Source: Chitinophagaceae bacterium (lineage in GTDB: Bacteria > Bacteroidota > Bacteroidia > Chitinophagales > Chitinophagaceae). From it: 64,000 bases of DNA. Both the position numbers and the translations under genes were made by a program. The stretch covers positions 1-64,000 of the forward strand of contig CANFKC010000004.1 in the NCBI GenBank assembly GCA_947447265.1, in the 5' to 3' direction. Within the stretch, counting starts at the first letter, position 1; each line of letters starts with the position of its first letter. This document shows positions 8,103 to 16,322 of the stretch, piece after piece. A model generated the notes under the pieces. The model was not told the DNA's origin, searched no databases, and saw nothing but the letters and a program-made list of their open reading frames with translations.

Positions 8103-9077
8103 CTAGCTTGCAGCAACCTGTTGCTCGCCCTGTGGCTTGAAATTTTCTTTAAATAAATTGGTAAGGTTTGAACTTATCAGCTTTTCAGCGACGAAGATCA
8201 TGTTCTTAAAGGCTTCTGCGTGAGAAATACCATGGCCTATAATAACAGGGCTGTTAATACCCAATATTGGTGTGCCACCGTAAGTTTCAAAGTTGAACCC
8301 TTCCAGGAACGGATCGTTAAACCCTTTCTGCACTTTAAAAATATCGTAGAACGACTCTGCAAGCTTTAAGGCTACATTTCCAACAAAACCTTCGCAAACA
8401 ATTACTTCGGCTTTGTCCATAAACATATCTCTACCTTCTACATTACCGATAAAATTAATTCCCGGTAACTCTTTCAGCAGCGGATAAGTTGCCTGTGCCA
8501 ATAAATTGCCTTTGCCTTCTTCTTCACCAATGTTAAGGAGGCCCACCCTTGGGTTTTCATGACCAAGAACATGCTTGGCATATAAAGAACCTAATTGGGC
8601 GAACTGTACCAGGTGTTCCGGTTTGCAATCGGCATTTATCCCAACATCAAGCAGCATATTATACTTGCCATCCTGGCGAGGAATAGGTGAAGCGATAGTT
8701 GGCCTTAATATGCCGTCTATTGCCTTTACCGAATACATAGAACCTACAAGCATGGCACCGGTATTACCGGCACTCATAAATGCATCAACCTTGCCCTTAA
8801 GCAACAGCCCGAAACCCATAGCGATGCTGGAGTTTGGTTTTTCTTTAAGCGCCTTTGTAGGGTGCTCATGCATACCAATAACTTCAGGTGCATCAACTAA
8901 GGTATAGCGGTGCTTGTAAGGCTCCAAAACATGCATAAACGGAGCTACCATTTCGGTATTTCCAGTAAGCATAAGGTGCACATCAGCATTGTGCGACTGT
9001 TCAAAAAACAGTTGCACACCCTTAATAGCTTCAGCCGGGGCGTAATCCCCGCCCATTATATCCAGGCCTATTTTCAT
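8103..9077 (-). CDS. plsX: Phosphate acyltransferase PlsX
   Basis: PlsX converts acyl-ACP and phosphate to acyl-phosphate, the donor for PlsY in phospholipid synthesis. The 324-residue length and the N-terminus MKIGLDIMGGDYAPAEAIKG are diagnostic. SAGNTGAMLVGS, the NIGEEEGKGN block and the region around CEGFVGNVALK are also family features. It is a peripheral membrane enzyme. The order DUF177 - rpmF - plsX on one strand is the widely conserved bacterial cluster, with 21 bp between rpmF and plsX. fabH is not next in this window; the 68-bp array follows instead. Confidence 0.97.
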   Translation of the reverse strand: MKIGLDIMGGDYAPAEAIKGVQLFFEQSHNADVHLMLTGNTEMVAPFMHVLEPYKHRYTLVDAPEVIGMHEHPTKALKEKPNSSIAMGFGLLLKGKVDAFMSAGNTGAMLVGSMYSVKAIDGILRPTIASPIPRQDGKYNMLLDVGINADCKPEHLVQFAQLGSLYAKHVLGHENPRVGLLNIGEEEGKGNLLAQATYPLLKELPGINFIGNVEGRDMFMDKAEVIVCEGFVGNVALKLAESFYDIFKVQKGFNDPFLEGFNFETYGGTPILGINSPVIIGHGISHAEAFKNMIFVAEKLISSNLTNLFKENFKPQGEQQVAAS

Positions 9078-9098
9078 CCAGCGAAAATAATAAGTTTA

Positions 9099-9326
9099 TT
9101 AGTTATCTTCTCCTTCTGCACTAGCAGCAGCCGCAGGTGTTGCAGGCGAGTTGTCTATTACAAGTTTGCCTTTGTAGAAAAGTTTTCCTTCTACCCAGTG
9201 CGCACGGTGACGCAGATGGCTTTCGCCTGTTGTTGCGTCAATGCTCCATGTTTCTGCTGTAGCCTTGTAATGGGTTCTGCGTTTCCTACCCCTTTGTTGC
9301 GAATGTCTTCTTTTAGGATTTGGCAT
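9099..9326 (-). CDS. rpmF: 50S ribosomal protein L32
   Basis: This 75-residue protein begins MPNPKRRHSQQRGRKRRTHY, the typical basic start of L32. It has no cysteines, so it is the zinc-independent form. An Ala-rich acidic tail (PATPAAAASAEGEDN) extends the C-terminus. It sits between the DUF177 gene and plsX in the standard order. Confidence 0.96.
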   Translation of the reverse strand: MPNPKRRHSQQRGRKRRTHYKATAETWSIDATTGESHLRHRAHWVEGKLFYKGKLVIDNSPATPAAAASAEGEDN

Positions 9327-9393
9327 TGTTACTCTATTTTATTGTTGTATTATAATATTTTTATCAATCAGCCGGTTAACCGGTTTTTACTTC

Positions 9394-9927
9394 TTAGTCT
9401 TTTAGCTTATCCAACCCTTTCCAAAGTGGGTTCTTAGCTATGTTGGTTTGCTCTGACAGTTTATCCAGCAAGTCCAGGGCAATTTGGTTACAACCAGGTT
9501 TCCCGTCGGCATTGTCCGGATGAATATGTTGCAAAGGTATACTCAGTACTACAAATTCGTATATCCAGTCACTAATATCTATCACCGTCTCACTTCTCGG
9601 TATAAAAATGACGTCATCTTCATCCTCTATATCCTCTGTCTCTTCGTTCGTCAGCTTTATCACCAGATTGAACTCATCCCAAAGGGTTAGTTCAAAATCG
9701 TCCCCACACCTGTCGCATGGCACCGTAATCCTGCCGTCTACATCGAAACGCAACATGAAAAAATTTTCATGTTTATCGAAAACCAACGTCACCTTTGCCT
9801 TCCAATTTGAAAAAGACTCGTCAACGTGCCTTTCCTGCATAAAACGATCATCAAGATCGTAAGTGTAGGTATGGACGCCGGGTTTTAATCCCTGCCAGGC
9901 TATTTCAAATTCCCTATTGTGTTTCAT
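9394..9927 (-). CDS. DUF177 (YceD-like) protein
   Basis: This DUF177/YceD protein has the characteristic CDRCGDDFEL element with a CxxC pair and an acidic middle segment. Its C-terminus, NPLWKGLDKLKD, is the usual ending. DUF177 proteins are linked to 23S rRNA accumulation and sit next to rpmF in most bacteria, as here. I start it at ATG 9927 (MKHNREFEIAWQG), because the open frame to 9966 adds an N-terminus unlike the family. That gives 177 residues. Confidence 0.88.
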   Translation of the reverse strand: MKHNREFEIAWQGLKPGVHTYTYDLDDRFMQERHVDESFSNWKAKVTLVFDKHENFFMLRFDVDGRITVPCDRCGDDFELTLWDEFNLVIKLTNEETEDIEDEDDVIFIPRSETVIDISDWIYEFVVLSIPLQHIHPDNADGKPGCNQIALDLLDKLSEQTNIAKNPLWKGLDKLKD

Positions 9928-10147
9928 ACCTCTTAATAGTTGGTTTCCTAATATCAACCATACCACAGTTGGCAGTTTACAGTCCGCGGATCAAGTGTTA
10001 CCTTTTCAATAATTTTCAAACTACGAAGATTATCTAATCCGTTTTAGCCTGGTAATGTGTGGTTATTTACACGAAAAGCTGCGCCAGTCGCACATCACCC
10101 AATACCCAACTCCAAAAGGAGCGCAAAGGTATACAAAAAATCGGAAA

Positions 10148-11050
10148 TTACATCAATTTATTTCTCTTCATTAAAAATGAATGCAATACCTGGTCCACTG
10201 GCTTGCTCAAATCAACGGCTACACGGTCTACCTGGTACTGGTGGCACCGGTTTTCAACCATCTGCTGAAAATCCTTCATCCTGCTTATATACTGGTCTTT
10301 TATCTGGTGGGGCTGTAACTTTACCCTGTCCCCTGTTTCCATATCCACAAACTCATAAGGCCGGTTCTCAAACTCAAACTCCACTTCCTGCGCGCCATCC
10401 ATTACATGAAATAAAATAACTTCATGCTTATTATAACGCAGATGTTGCAATGCAGAAAATAGATCTTCCACATGATCTGTATCGTCCATCATATCGCTAA
10501 AAATAACTACAAGTGAACGTTTGTGCATCTGCTCCGCAATAAGGTGCAAAGCAGCCGCGGTATTGGTCTGTTTGTTTTCTGAAGTATAATTTAAAACCTT
10601 TTGCAACTCATTGGTGAGTAATCTATAATGGCTATTGGCAGACCGGCATTGCGAAAAGTAACTCACCTTATCATCAAATAAGGCCAATGCAGCCGCATCC
10701 AGCTGACGTTTCAGCAACTGTAGCAGGCTAGCCGCGGCAACACAAGAAAATTGCAACTTGCTCATTTTCTTATCATCCTGCGGAAACTGCATAGAACTAG
10801 ATGTATCTACCACCAGACAGCAGCGAAGATTGGTTTCTTCTTCAAACCTTTTAACGAAAAGTTTATCGGTTCGCCCATATACACGCCAGTCAATATGACG
10901 AAGCGGATCTCCGGGATTATACAACCGGTGCTCTGCAAACTCCACAGAAAAACCATGGAACGGGCTTTTATGCAACCCAATAATAAACCCTTCTACCACC
11001 TGGCGGGCAAGTAACTCCAGGTTTTCATTAAGTGGCTTCTGTAATATCAT
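10148..11050 (-). CDS. DUF58 domain protein with VWA-like fold
   Basis: The DUF58 signature is clear: HGFSVEFAEHRLYNPGDPLRHIDWRVYGRTDKLFVKRFEEE, followed by VVDTSSSM, a MIDAS-like start of a von Willebrand A fold. DUF58 proteins usually work with MoxR-type AAA ATPases, but none lies in this window. The start ATG 11050 (MILQKPLNE) gives 300 residues. The frame extends to a TTG at 11071, but that codon overlaps the promoter box at 11069-11076, so the shorter start is better. Transcription runs toward the DUF177 gene. Confidence 0.9.
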   Translation of the reverse strand: MILQKPLNENLELLARQVVEGFIIGLHKSPFHGFSVEFAEHRLYNPGDPLRHIDWRVYGRTDKLFVKRFEEETNLRCCLVVDTSSSMQFPQDDKKMSKLQFSCVAAASLLQLLKRQLDAAALALFDDKVSYFSQCRSANSHYRLLTNELQKVLNYTSENKQTNTAAALHLIAEQMHKRSLVVIFSDMMDDTDHVEDLFSALQHLRYNKHEVILFHVMDGAQEVEFEFENRPYEFVDMETGDRVKLQPHQIKDQYISRMKDFQQMVENRCHQYQVDRVAVDLSKPVDQVLHSFLMKRNKLM

Positions 11051-11068
11051 TGCTCGGGGTCTAAAAGC

Positions 11069-11076
11069 CAAATATA
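11069..11076 (-). promoter_or_regulatory. Promoter -7 box for the DUF58 gene
   Basis: TATATTTG on the minus strand fits the Bacteroidota consensus TAnnTTTG and ends 18 nt before the ATG at 11050. No confident -33 TTTG was identified. Confidence 0.5.
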
Positions 11077-11428
11077 GTCATTTTGATAAGGTAGCCCAAA
11101 AAGGGTTTGGGATGGAGACCTATATAGTAAAGCAATGATTTTCCGCCGTATAGCACCAAACAACCCGCATTTCAATGTATTCGCCAAAGATATTTTAATA
11201 GTCTTACCTAAAACCAAAACAATATTTTGTACGTTAATACACCATACTAATAGAAAAATTATTCAAAAATGAGAAAATAAGCGTTTATAAGTTAAGCATA
11301 GTAAAGTAATTACAACAACAAATTAATTCAATAAAAAACACAGAACATAGCAATGATTTCGGTATATTATATATCTTTAGAGCCATCGACTATTTATAAC
11401 ACACTTTTTTAACCAAAATGCTAAACCT
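11077..11428. other. AT-rich intergenic region without a gene
   Basis: This divergent spacer of about 350 bp between the DUF58 gene and the first Ig-repeat gene is strongly AT-rich. I see no ORF, repeat or hairpin worth naming; it presumably holds the promoter of the gene at 11429. Confidence 0.5.
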
Positions 11429-13924
11429 ATGAGTAAAAAATTACTCCTTTTTATCATGCTACTTTCGGGCTTGTATCTGACGCTATCGAGCTACAGCGGA
11501 GGCCCGGGCGGTGCAATCAGTTACGATGGCACTGGTGCCCGTGGCGGCACACCGGGCTGTAATTGCCATGGCTCTAGTGCTACTTCCACTACCTCAATTA
11601 CTTTGGAACTCGACTCAGCCGGCACACCTGTAACCCATTATGTTGCAGGCCAAACCTATAATATTAAACTTACCGGAACCCAAACCTCCTCCAGCCTCAC
11701 GCTGCCAAAATTTGCTTTTCAGCTAACTGCGGTAAGCGCGGCAACAGCCGGCACAGCATCTGCAACTAATGCGGGTACACTGGCTACCTCAGGGCTTCCG
11801 TCGGGTTGTGCCAACAGGGCCATTGGTTCGTTCAGATTTGTAGAACACACTGGCAGGCTTAGCCCGGTATCCGGCACTGGCGGCGCAGGTACCGTCTACG
11901 CTGTAGCTATCGGCTGGACTGCACCAGCAACGGGCAGCGGTGGCGTAAAATTATATGCTGTGCTGAACGCAGTAAATTCAAATTTCTCAGCTGACGGCGG
12001 AGACAAATGGAATGTAACCAACAGCACCCTTACAGAAGAAAATGCGCCAATTACAGGGCCTAGAACGCTCTGCTCGGGGAATACCATAACACTCAGCTGT
12101 GCTACAACCGGCGGCACATGGAGCAGCAGCGACACAACAGTTGCAACAGTATCTGCCACAGGCGATGTAACAGGTATCGGTGCAGGCTCCGCAAGCATTT
12201 CGTATACTACTTCGCTGGGCACCAGCATTGCGAATATCGGCGTTACGGCTACGCCAACCGGCGGCACTATAACCGGACCATCCACCATGTGTGTCGGCAC
12301 TACCGTTACCCTGACAGACGCTACCGCAACAGCAGGTGGAGGATGGACATCGGGTACTACAGGTATTGCGACAGTAAGCGCTGGTACTGGTTTTGTGCGG
12401 GCATTAGCTGCAGGTACGGCCCACATTACCTACAGCATTACCAACAGCTGTGGCACCGCCAGTGCAACTACTGACATTACTGTTTTACCACTGCCCACGG
12501 TTGCCGCAATTGCAGGTTCTGCATCCGTTTGTGCAGGGGCAACAACTACCCTTACCAATACTACTTCCGGCGGCACATGGGCAACGGGCACTTCGGCCGT
12601 TGCATCAGTTGATGCCGGCACGGGTACCGTATACGGACTAACTGGTGGCACCGCAACAATTTCATACACTGTTTCTAATACCTGCGGCAGCACCATAGTT
12701 ACCCGGTCGGTTACTGTGAATCCCGGACCTACAGCCGGCTCCATTTCCGGAGCATCTGTATCTTGCCTCGGTGCAGGCACAACGGCTTATACCGTTGGTG
12801 GCACTTCGGGCACCGGCACATGGTTAAGCAGCAATACTTCTGTAGCTACCATAAATAGTTCGGGGATTGCCACCAGTGTTGCACTCGGCACCGCAACCAT
12901 ATCTTACGTAGTGAGCAATAGTTGCGGCACGAGCGTAGCCACGCACCCGCTTACGGTAAGCCCTACTGCCTATGCAGGCACTATTATTGCAGGAACAACA
13001 AATCTCTGTGTCGGCTCTAGCATCACGCTGGTCGACTCAACTCCCGGCGGCACATGGAGTTCATCTGCCAGTGGCATTGCAACAGTTTCGGGTGGTATTG
13101 TTAGCGGCACAACAACCGGCACTGCTACCATTAGCTATACGGTAACGAACTCCTGCGGAACCGCAGTAGCAACCCAAGCGGTTACGGTTAACGCGCTACC
13201 AAATGCAGGAACCATTACCATACCAGCCCAATTATGTGTGGCTACCAGCCTTCCCCTAACTGTAACGGGAACTGGCGGCGCGCTGAGCCTTACTAATGGT
13301 CATGCTACGCTATCTGGCTACACAATTATCGGTGTTTCTCCTGGCATCGACACTGCTATTTACACTACAACCAACAGTTGCGGCACAGCAACGGCCCGCC
13401 GTATAATTCCGGTAAACCCAATGCCTGATGCGGGCACCATTACCGGCACCAACCATGCATGCCCGGGCATTACCGTAACACTTGCCAATTCAGTATCGGG
13501 CGGTAGCTGGAGTAACAGCAGCCCGACTATCTGCTCCGTTTCGCCAACTGGCACAGTTAAAGCCCTGGCGCCTGGCTTTGCCAGCATCAGCTATTCAAAA
13601 TCCAACAGCTGCGGAACCGCGATGTCTTCATTTGCTTTTACCGTTCCTGATTGCTTTGCAGCCGTTGACGATATTGCTGCAACACCTGGCAGCCTGCTGA
13701 TAACACCTAACCCAAGTAGCGGCGCCTTTACCCTATCGCTCAACGCTACCGATAACGAATCAGCCGTTATTGTTATTACCAATGTACTTGGTGCGAAAGT
13801 GAGCGAATGCACCGTCAACACCAATAAACAATATGAACAGAACCTGGCTTTAGCCAAAGGCATATACTTCGTTTCTGCCACAACTGCGAAGGAGCGTTTT
13901 ACCGGCAAGCTGATCATAAAATAA
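11429..13924 (+). CDS. Secreted choice-of-anchor V / Ig-like repeat protein with T9SS sorting domain
   Basis: This 831-residue secreted protein opens with a signal peptide (about 1-20). SYSGGPGGAISYDGTGARGG and CNCHG (Cys44, Cys46, His47) follow, as in choice-of-anchor V domains, then a beta-sandwich up to about residue 205. Seven or so bacterial Ig-like (Big_2-type) repeats follow, each with GGTWSSS...ATVS...G.ATISYTV.N.CG. The last ~76 residues (TPNPSSGAF...GKLIIK) are a T9SS type A sorting domain, so it should reach the cell surface. The usual CxxCH spacing of this family is CxCH here. It heads three consecutive related genes on the plus strand. Confidence 0.88.
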   Translation: MSKKLLLFIMLLSGLYLTLSSYSGGPGGAISYDGTGARGGTPGCNCHGSSATSTTSITLELDSAGTPVTHYVAGQTYNIKLTGTQTSSSLTLPKFAFQLTAVSAATAGTASATNAGTLATSGLPSGCANRAIGSFRFVEHTGRLSPVSGTGGAGTVYAVAIGWTAPATGSGGVKLYAVLNAVNSNFSADGGDKWNVTNSTLTEENAPITGPRTLCSGNTITLSCATTGGTWSSSDTTVATVSATGDVTGIGAGSASISYTTSLGTSIANIGVTATPTGGTITGPSTMCVGTTVTLTDATATAGGGWTSGTTGIATVSAGTGFVRALAAGTAHITYSITNSCGTASATTDITVLPLPTVAAIAGSASVCAGATTTLTNTTSGGTWATGTSAVASVDAGTGTVYGLTGGTATISYTVSNTCGSTIVTRSVTVNPGPTAGSISGASVSCLGAGTTAYTVGGTSGTGTWLSSNTSVATINSSGIATSVALGTATISYVVSNSCGTSVATHPLTVSPTAYAGTIIAGTTNLCVGSSITLVDSTPGGTWSSSASGIATVSGGIVSGTTTGTATISYTVTNSCGTAVATQAVTVNALPNAGTITIPAQLCVATSLPLTVTGTGGALSLTNGHATLSGYTIIGVSPGIDTAIYTTTNSCGTATARRIIPVNPMPDAGTITGTNHACPGITVTLANSVSGGSWSNSSPTICSVSPTGTVKALAPGFASISYSKSNSCGTAMSSFAFTVPDCFAAVDDIAATPGSLLITPNPSSGAFTLSLNATDNESAVIVITNVLGAKVSECTVNTNKQYEQNLALAKGIYFVSATTAKERFTGKLIIK

Positions 13925-13946
13925 ACATAACCAACAGTATCTCCTG

Positions 13947-13975
13947 AAATGCCGCCCGTCAAAAAGGCGGCATTT
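13947..13975 (+). terminator. Terminator after the first Ig-repeat gene
   Basis: The stem aaatgccgcc (13947-13956) with ggcggcattt (13966-13975) has a 9-nt loop and is followed by T residues, 23 bp after the stop codon. It separates the gene at 11429 from the next one. Confidence 0.85.
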
Positions 13976-14091
13976 TTGTGCCATATAATTACCGTTCACA
14001 AACAAAAACGACCGTTCGTGAAGTTTTTCACAGATCAGACAATTTGTTTTTTTATCTTTTGAATCAATTGCATACCATTAAAAAATACTTT

Positions 14092-16188
14092 ATGAAAAAG
14101 ACCGCTTTTCGCTTCGTAAAATTCTTACCTGTTATTCTGTGCATTGGGTTTAGTGCGAAAGCACAGATTATTACAACTTTCGCCGGTACGGGAGCAGGAT
14201 ATGGTGGTGATGGTGGAGCGGCAACCTCAGCGGCACTACAATCACCCAAAGCTACTATTTTTGACAATGCGCATAACTTGTATATAGCTGACGCTGCTAA
14301 TAATCGCATCAGGAAAATAAATACCTCGGGCGTAATCACAACCGTTGCGGGCACCGGAACTGGCAGCTATGGAGGTGATGGGGGATCAGCAACAGCAGCG
14401 CAATTAAATTCACCTACCAGCATTGCATTTGATAGCAGCGGGATCATGTTTATCGCAGATTTCCAGAATAACCGCATACGCAAAGTGAGCACGTCAGGCA
14501 GCATCACCACCGTTGCGGGTACAGGTTCAGCAAGTTATGGCGGGGATGGAGGTCCCGCAAGTGCGGCTCAACTTAATGGACCCCATGGAGTTGCCGTTGA
14601 CAATAGCGGGAATATATATATTGCCGAGTTGTATGGGCATAGAATAAGGAAAATCAATTCCTCTGGCATCATTTCTACGATTGCCGGAACCGGTTATCCT
14701 GGCTACACTGGCGATGCAGGGACAGCAACCGCAGCTCAATTGTACAGCCCATGGTCGGTAATGGTGCGGACAGGCGTAGTATATATTGGGGACAGGGATA
14801 ATAATCGCATCAGGGTAATAAATTCTTCAGGTATCATTTCAACTATTGCAGGGACGGGGGCTACAGGTTATAGTGGAGATGGAGGTGCCGCAAGTGCAGC
14901 AAGCATTTACACACCCTGCGGTATTACCAGTGATGTCTATGGGAACATTTTTATTGCAGATGTGAATAACAATCGTATCCGGAAAATAAACACTTCCGGA
15001 ATAATATCCACTGTAGCAGGCATTGGTACCGCGGGTCTTGCTGGTGACGGCGGCGCCGCAACGGCCGCGCGCATTAATCAGCCTTACGGCGTTGCAGTTG
15101 ACCTATCGGGCAACATATACATTGCGGATTTGAGCAATAACCGGATACGGAAAGTTACTTCCTGCTACCCATCTGTAACAGGTATTTCCGGTCTAGATTC
15201 AATATGCAATGGTTTAACAACTATTCTAAGTGACACAACCGCGGGTGGCACATGGAGCAGCAGCAATGCTGCAATTGCTTCAATAAACACATCAACCGGC
15301 ATGGTTACCGGCATGGGCGGGGGAACCTCAACTATTACTTACTCCGTAACTAACGCCTGCGGCACAGCCAGCGAATTCCATACCATTACTGTTAACGACC
15401 TTCCGCATTTAACCAGCCCGGTCGCATTGAGCGTCTGCGACAGCATGCTGCTCACATACACCCCAACAAGCGATTCTGCGGGTGCTGCTTTTGCCTGGAG
15501 CCGCTCTTTAGCTACCGGCATCAGCAATGCGGCTGCAACTGGGACCGGCAGTGTTTATGAATACCTGGATAACACAACGGCTGCCCCGGTGAATGCTATT
15601 TATAACTATGCTACCAGCCTGCATGGGTGTGTAACTAACCAGGCTGTAGTGGTTACCGTTAACCCAACACCGTACGGTGTCACCACCGGCCTGGATACGA
15701 TTTGTATTGGTATGACAGCAACCTTATACAACTCATTCACAGGCGGAACAGGCACATGGAGCAGCAGTAATGTAGCCATAGCAACAGTATCGGGTACCGG
15801 CATCTATTTTGGTGTGAGCGCAGGTAACTGCAACATCCTCTACAATATGATTTTAAATGGGTGCATCGGCACAACTACCTATCCCGTTACCATATTGCCT
15901 GCAGGCAAATGCCCTGATGCCGTGGCTATGTTACCTGGCACAATCAGCACTAGCCTTGCGCTCTCGCCCAATCCTTGTAATGGTTCATTTACTGTGACGC
16001 TGAGCTGCCCGCTAAACGAAGAAGGAACAGTAATCATCACCAATCTTCTCGGCCAAAAAGTGCAGGAATTCCAGATGCATACTAACCAGCCCCAGGAAAA
16101 ACAAACACGACTATTGCCGGGTATTTATATGCTTACAGCAACAACGAAACACGACCGTTTTGCGACGAAACTGGTTGTGGATTATTGA
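14092..16188 (+). CDS. Secreted NHL-repeat / Ig-like protein with T9SS sorting domain
   Basis: From ATG 14092 (MKKTAFRFVKFLPVILCIGF) this is 698 residues with a good signal peptide ending near KAQ. The open frame starts at 13978, but that overlaps the preceding terminator. Six NHL repeats follow, each with GTG..GY.GDGG.A..A and a closing ADxxNNRIRKI-type strand, predicting a six-bladed propeller. Next come Ig-like repeats (GGTWSSSN...). The C-terminal sorting domain is LSPNPCNGSF...FATKLVVDY. Such proteins are surface-exposed; the ligand is unknown. Paralogues are at 16323, 40880 and 44209. Confidence 0.88.
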   Translation: MKKTAFRFVKFLPVILCIGFSAKAQIITTFAGTGAGYGGDGGAATSAALQSPKATIFDNAHNLYIADAANNRIRKINTSGVITTVAGTGTGSYGGDGGSATAAQLNSPTSIAFDSSGIMFIADFQNNRIRKVSTSGSITTVAGTGSASYGGDGGPASAAQLNGPHGVAVDNSGNIYIAELYGHRIRKINSSGIISTIAGTGYPGYTGDAGTATAAQLYSPWSVMVRTGVVYIGDRDNNRIRVINSSGIISTIAGTGATGYSGDGGAASAASIYTPCGITSDVYGNIFIADVNNNRIRKINTSGIISTVAGIGTAGLAGDGGAATAARINQPYGVAVDLSGNIYIADLSNNRIRKVTSCYPSVTGISGLDSICNGLTTILSDTTAGGTWSSSNAAIASINTSTGMVTGMGGGTSTITYSVTNACGTASEFHTITVNDLPHLTSPVALSVCDSMLLTYTPTSDSAGAAFAWSRSLATGISNAAATGTGSVYEYLDNTTAAPVNAIYNYATSLHGCVTNQAVVVTVNPTPYGVTTGLDTICIGMTATLYNSFTGGTGTWSSSNVAIATVSGTGIYFGVSAGNCNILYNMILNGCIGTTTYPVTILPAGKCPDAVAMLPGTISTSLALSPNPCNGSFTVTLSCPLNEEGTVIITNLLGQKVQEFQMHTNQPQEKQTRLLPGIYMLTATTKHDRFATKLVVDY

Positions 16189-16322
16189 CTTTAATATCGA
16201 TTACACAATAACGTATGAGTAATATCGGCTCCGACAGTTTCTTTTAACTAAGCAACCACTTTTTTGGTTGAGAGTAATTATTTGCATATATTGCATGTAA
16301 CTATTTTAGCACCACACTCCTT

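Noticed and set aside
11896-13962. Long minus-strand ORFs rich in Val, Pro and Ala opposite the Ig-repeat gene
   Set aside because: They are antisense shadows of Thr/Gly/Ala-rich repeat codons; similar shadows appear opposite the genes at 40880 and 44209.
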